Origin: an uncultured Lachnospiraceae bacterium
Lineage (GTDB): Bacteria > Bacillota > Clostridia > Lachnospirales > Lachnospiraceae
Assembly (NCBI GenBank): GCA_902762905.1
Contig: CACWQE010000008.1
Location: 1 to 64,000, forward strand
Length of the DNA stretch: 64,000 bases
Direction of reading: 5' to 3'
The notes under the pieces are model-generated. The model was not told where the DNA came from, did not search any database, and saw nothing but the letters and a program-made list of their open reading frames with translations. Below, in pieces: positions 63,099-64,000 of this stretch (its first letter is position 1; each line of letters begins with the position of its first letter). The position numbers and the translations under genes are program-made.

Positions 63099-63163
63099 AA
63101 GATTAGCATACTCATTTACTACGACAGGATCTGTCAGATTAAAAAAGTATGATAAATATATAA

Positions 63164-63176
63164 AAAATGCTATACT
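63164..63176 (+). promoter_or_regulatory. Extended -10 promoter of the WYL regulator
   Basis: TATACT at 63171-63176 preceded by TGC, with no good -35 element. Confidence 0.45.
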
Positions 63177-63198
63177 AGAATTTCAGGAGGTATTGCAA

Positions 63199-64000
63199 AT
63201 GAATGAGATTGCAACAAAAGAAATGAAATCAGACCGGGTTATGGAATTATTCTTTCGTCTGATCAAAGGAGAATCTTTATCCGTCCAAAGACTGGCCGAT
63301 GAATATCACGTGTCAACAAGAAGCATCACCAGAGATATCAATTCTCTGAAATCATTTCTTGCCGACCATCGTGAGACACTTGGTTATGCTGAATTAGAAT
63401 ATTCCAGTTCCAACCACTGCTACCGGCTTAAACTAGAACATTTTCTAACCAACAAGGAACTCCTTGTGATCACGAAAATATTAATCGGCAGCCGTGCACT
63501 GAATCATACAGATCTACTAGAAATCATTCGCAAACTTAAACTCAATACAAGTACCAATGACCGGGAGCAGCTTGAACAGCTCATACACAATGAATTATAC
63601 CATTATAGCGAGATTGGTTCCGATTGCAAAAGCATTCTTGACCATATCTGGAAACTCACAGAATGTATTCACAACCGAAACATGATAACTATTTCTTATT
63701 ATAAGATGAATCGTGAGCTTGTAAAACGCAGAATCAAACCCGCGTCCATCCTGTTCAGCGAATATTACTTTTATCTGATTGCATATAAGACCGAAGAAGA
63801 TACCGGCATTCCATACTATTTCCGGATCGATCGTATTACCAGCATTACAATTCATCGTGAAACATATACACTAGCGCCAAGTGAGCGTATAAACGAAGGG
63901 GAGCTCCGTAAGAAAAGCCAGTTCATGTGGCCCGGACCGGAACGCCACATTCGTTTTGCCTTTTCCGGTCCTTCCGTGCAGGCAATCTTAGACCGGATAC
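63199..64000 (+). CDS. HTH-WYL transcriptional regulator (cut by window end)
   Basis: ATG at 63199 after CAGGAGG; open for 267 codons to the edge. The N-terminal helix-turn-helix (SVQRLADEYHVSTRSITRDINSLKSFL) is followed by a WYL domain with YFYLIAYKTEE and a DRITSI segment. Such regulators bind nucleic acid or nucleotide ligands and often control defence or stress genes. It is divergent from the hypothetical gene at 62602. Confidence 0.88.
   Translation, partial: MNEIATKEMKSDRVMELFFRLIKGESLSVQRLADEYHVSTRSITRDINSLKSFLADHRETLGYAELEYSSSNHCYRLKLEHFLTNKELLVITKILIGSRALNHTDLLEIIRKLKLNTSTNDREQLEQLIHNELYHYSEIGSDCKSILDHIWKLTECIHNRNMITISYYKMNRELVKRRIKPASILFSEYYFYLIAYKTEEDTGIPYYFRIDRITSITIHRETYTLAPSERINEGELRKKSQFMWPGPERHIRFAFSGPSVQAILDRI

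Noticed and set aside
1..64000. CRISPR arrays, prophage or integrase genes, rRNA genes
   Set aside because: None were seen: no regularly spaced direct repeats with unique spacers, no phage structural or integrase genes, no rRNA sequence.

Overview
The window looks like a chromosomal segment of a low-GC, anaerobic, spore-forming Clostridia, most likely a Lachnospiraceae gut bacterium. Pointers are the oxygen-independent class III ribonucleotide reductase (NrdD), the sporulation genes spoIIE, yabP, yabQ and spoVT in the usual Firmicutes order beside divIC, tilS, hpt and ftsH, the str operon (rpsL-rpsG-fusA-tuf), polysaccharide-degrading enzymes, and strong AGGAGG ribosome binding sites. Almost every gene is on the minus strand; only a cold-shock gene and an edge-truncated WYL regulator read plus. 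The species cannot be named from sequence alone.

Layout. 1-177: an unassigned stretch ending in a G12 run. 0.2-3.1 kb: GH25 lysozyme lipoprotein plus GGDEF-EAL c-di-GMP protein operon. 3.2-8.5 kb: csp, nrdD (promoter and NrdR-like box visible), a cytidylate-kinase-like gene and an ArsB/NhaD-type transporter. 8.6-24 kb: an accessory and surface region. It holds two zinc-ribbon membrane proteins flanking a GLUG/Fn3 secreted protein; a HigB/HigA-ImmA toxin-antitoxin pair; a BspA-like LRR protein; an Rpn-type nuclease; a decayed second LRR gene; and a phosphothreonine-type signalling set (zinc-ribbon-FHA protein, Ser/Thr kinase with PASTA domain, LytTR-FHA fusion). The LRR-Rpn part is a tandem duplication in which one LRR copy has been internally deleted and most of one Rpn copy has been replaced by the toxin-antitoxin cassette. 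24.0-26.4 kb: tRNA-Leu, tRNA-Tyr and a GH13 glycosidase. 26.8-35.5 kb: ftsH-hpt-tilS-spoIIE-divIC-yabQ-yabP-rqcP-hup and spoVT. 35.6-44.7 kb: a MATE exporter, a DUF3592 protein, a HAD phosphatase and a sugar-uptake operon (TIM-barrel epimerase, binding protein, ABC ATPase, permease, PfkB kinase, DeoR regulator) with a promoter and direct-repeat operators.

44.8-49.4 kb: aminotransferase and two further MATE exporters, each preceded by a complex leader. One leader has an operator-like promoter, a small ORF and a 164-nt structured element; the other has a promoter, a short leader peptide and a terminator hairpin. 49.4-49.96 kb: a broken type III toxin-antitoxin locus (RNA antitoxin region, terminator, ToxN/CptN-like toxin with an internal deletion). 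50-54.6 kb: ECF sigma/anti-sigma pair and a GH5 cellulase-diguanylate cyclase operon. 54.6-56.7 kb: a TrmH-type methyltransferase, then an Abi_2 (AbiF/AbiD-like) gene directly preceded by a strong promoter, a short hairpin RNA and a terminator. 56.8-61.6 kb: tuf, fusA, rpsG and rpsL with a perfect consensus promoter. 61.7-64 kb: LytTR regulator, a hypothetical protein, and the start of a WYL regulator.

The most interesting signals are the two RNA-terminator-toxin arrangements (type III TA remnant and AbiF with its small RNA), the structured leader element before a MATE gene whose only mismatches become G-U pairs in minus-strand RNA, the LytTR-FHA fusion with its kinase and surface-protein neighbours, and the reconstructable duplication/replacement history at 14.7-20.5 kb.
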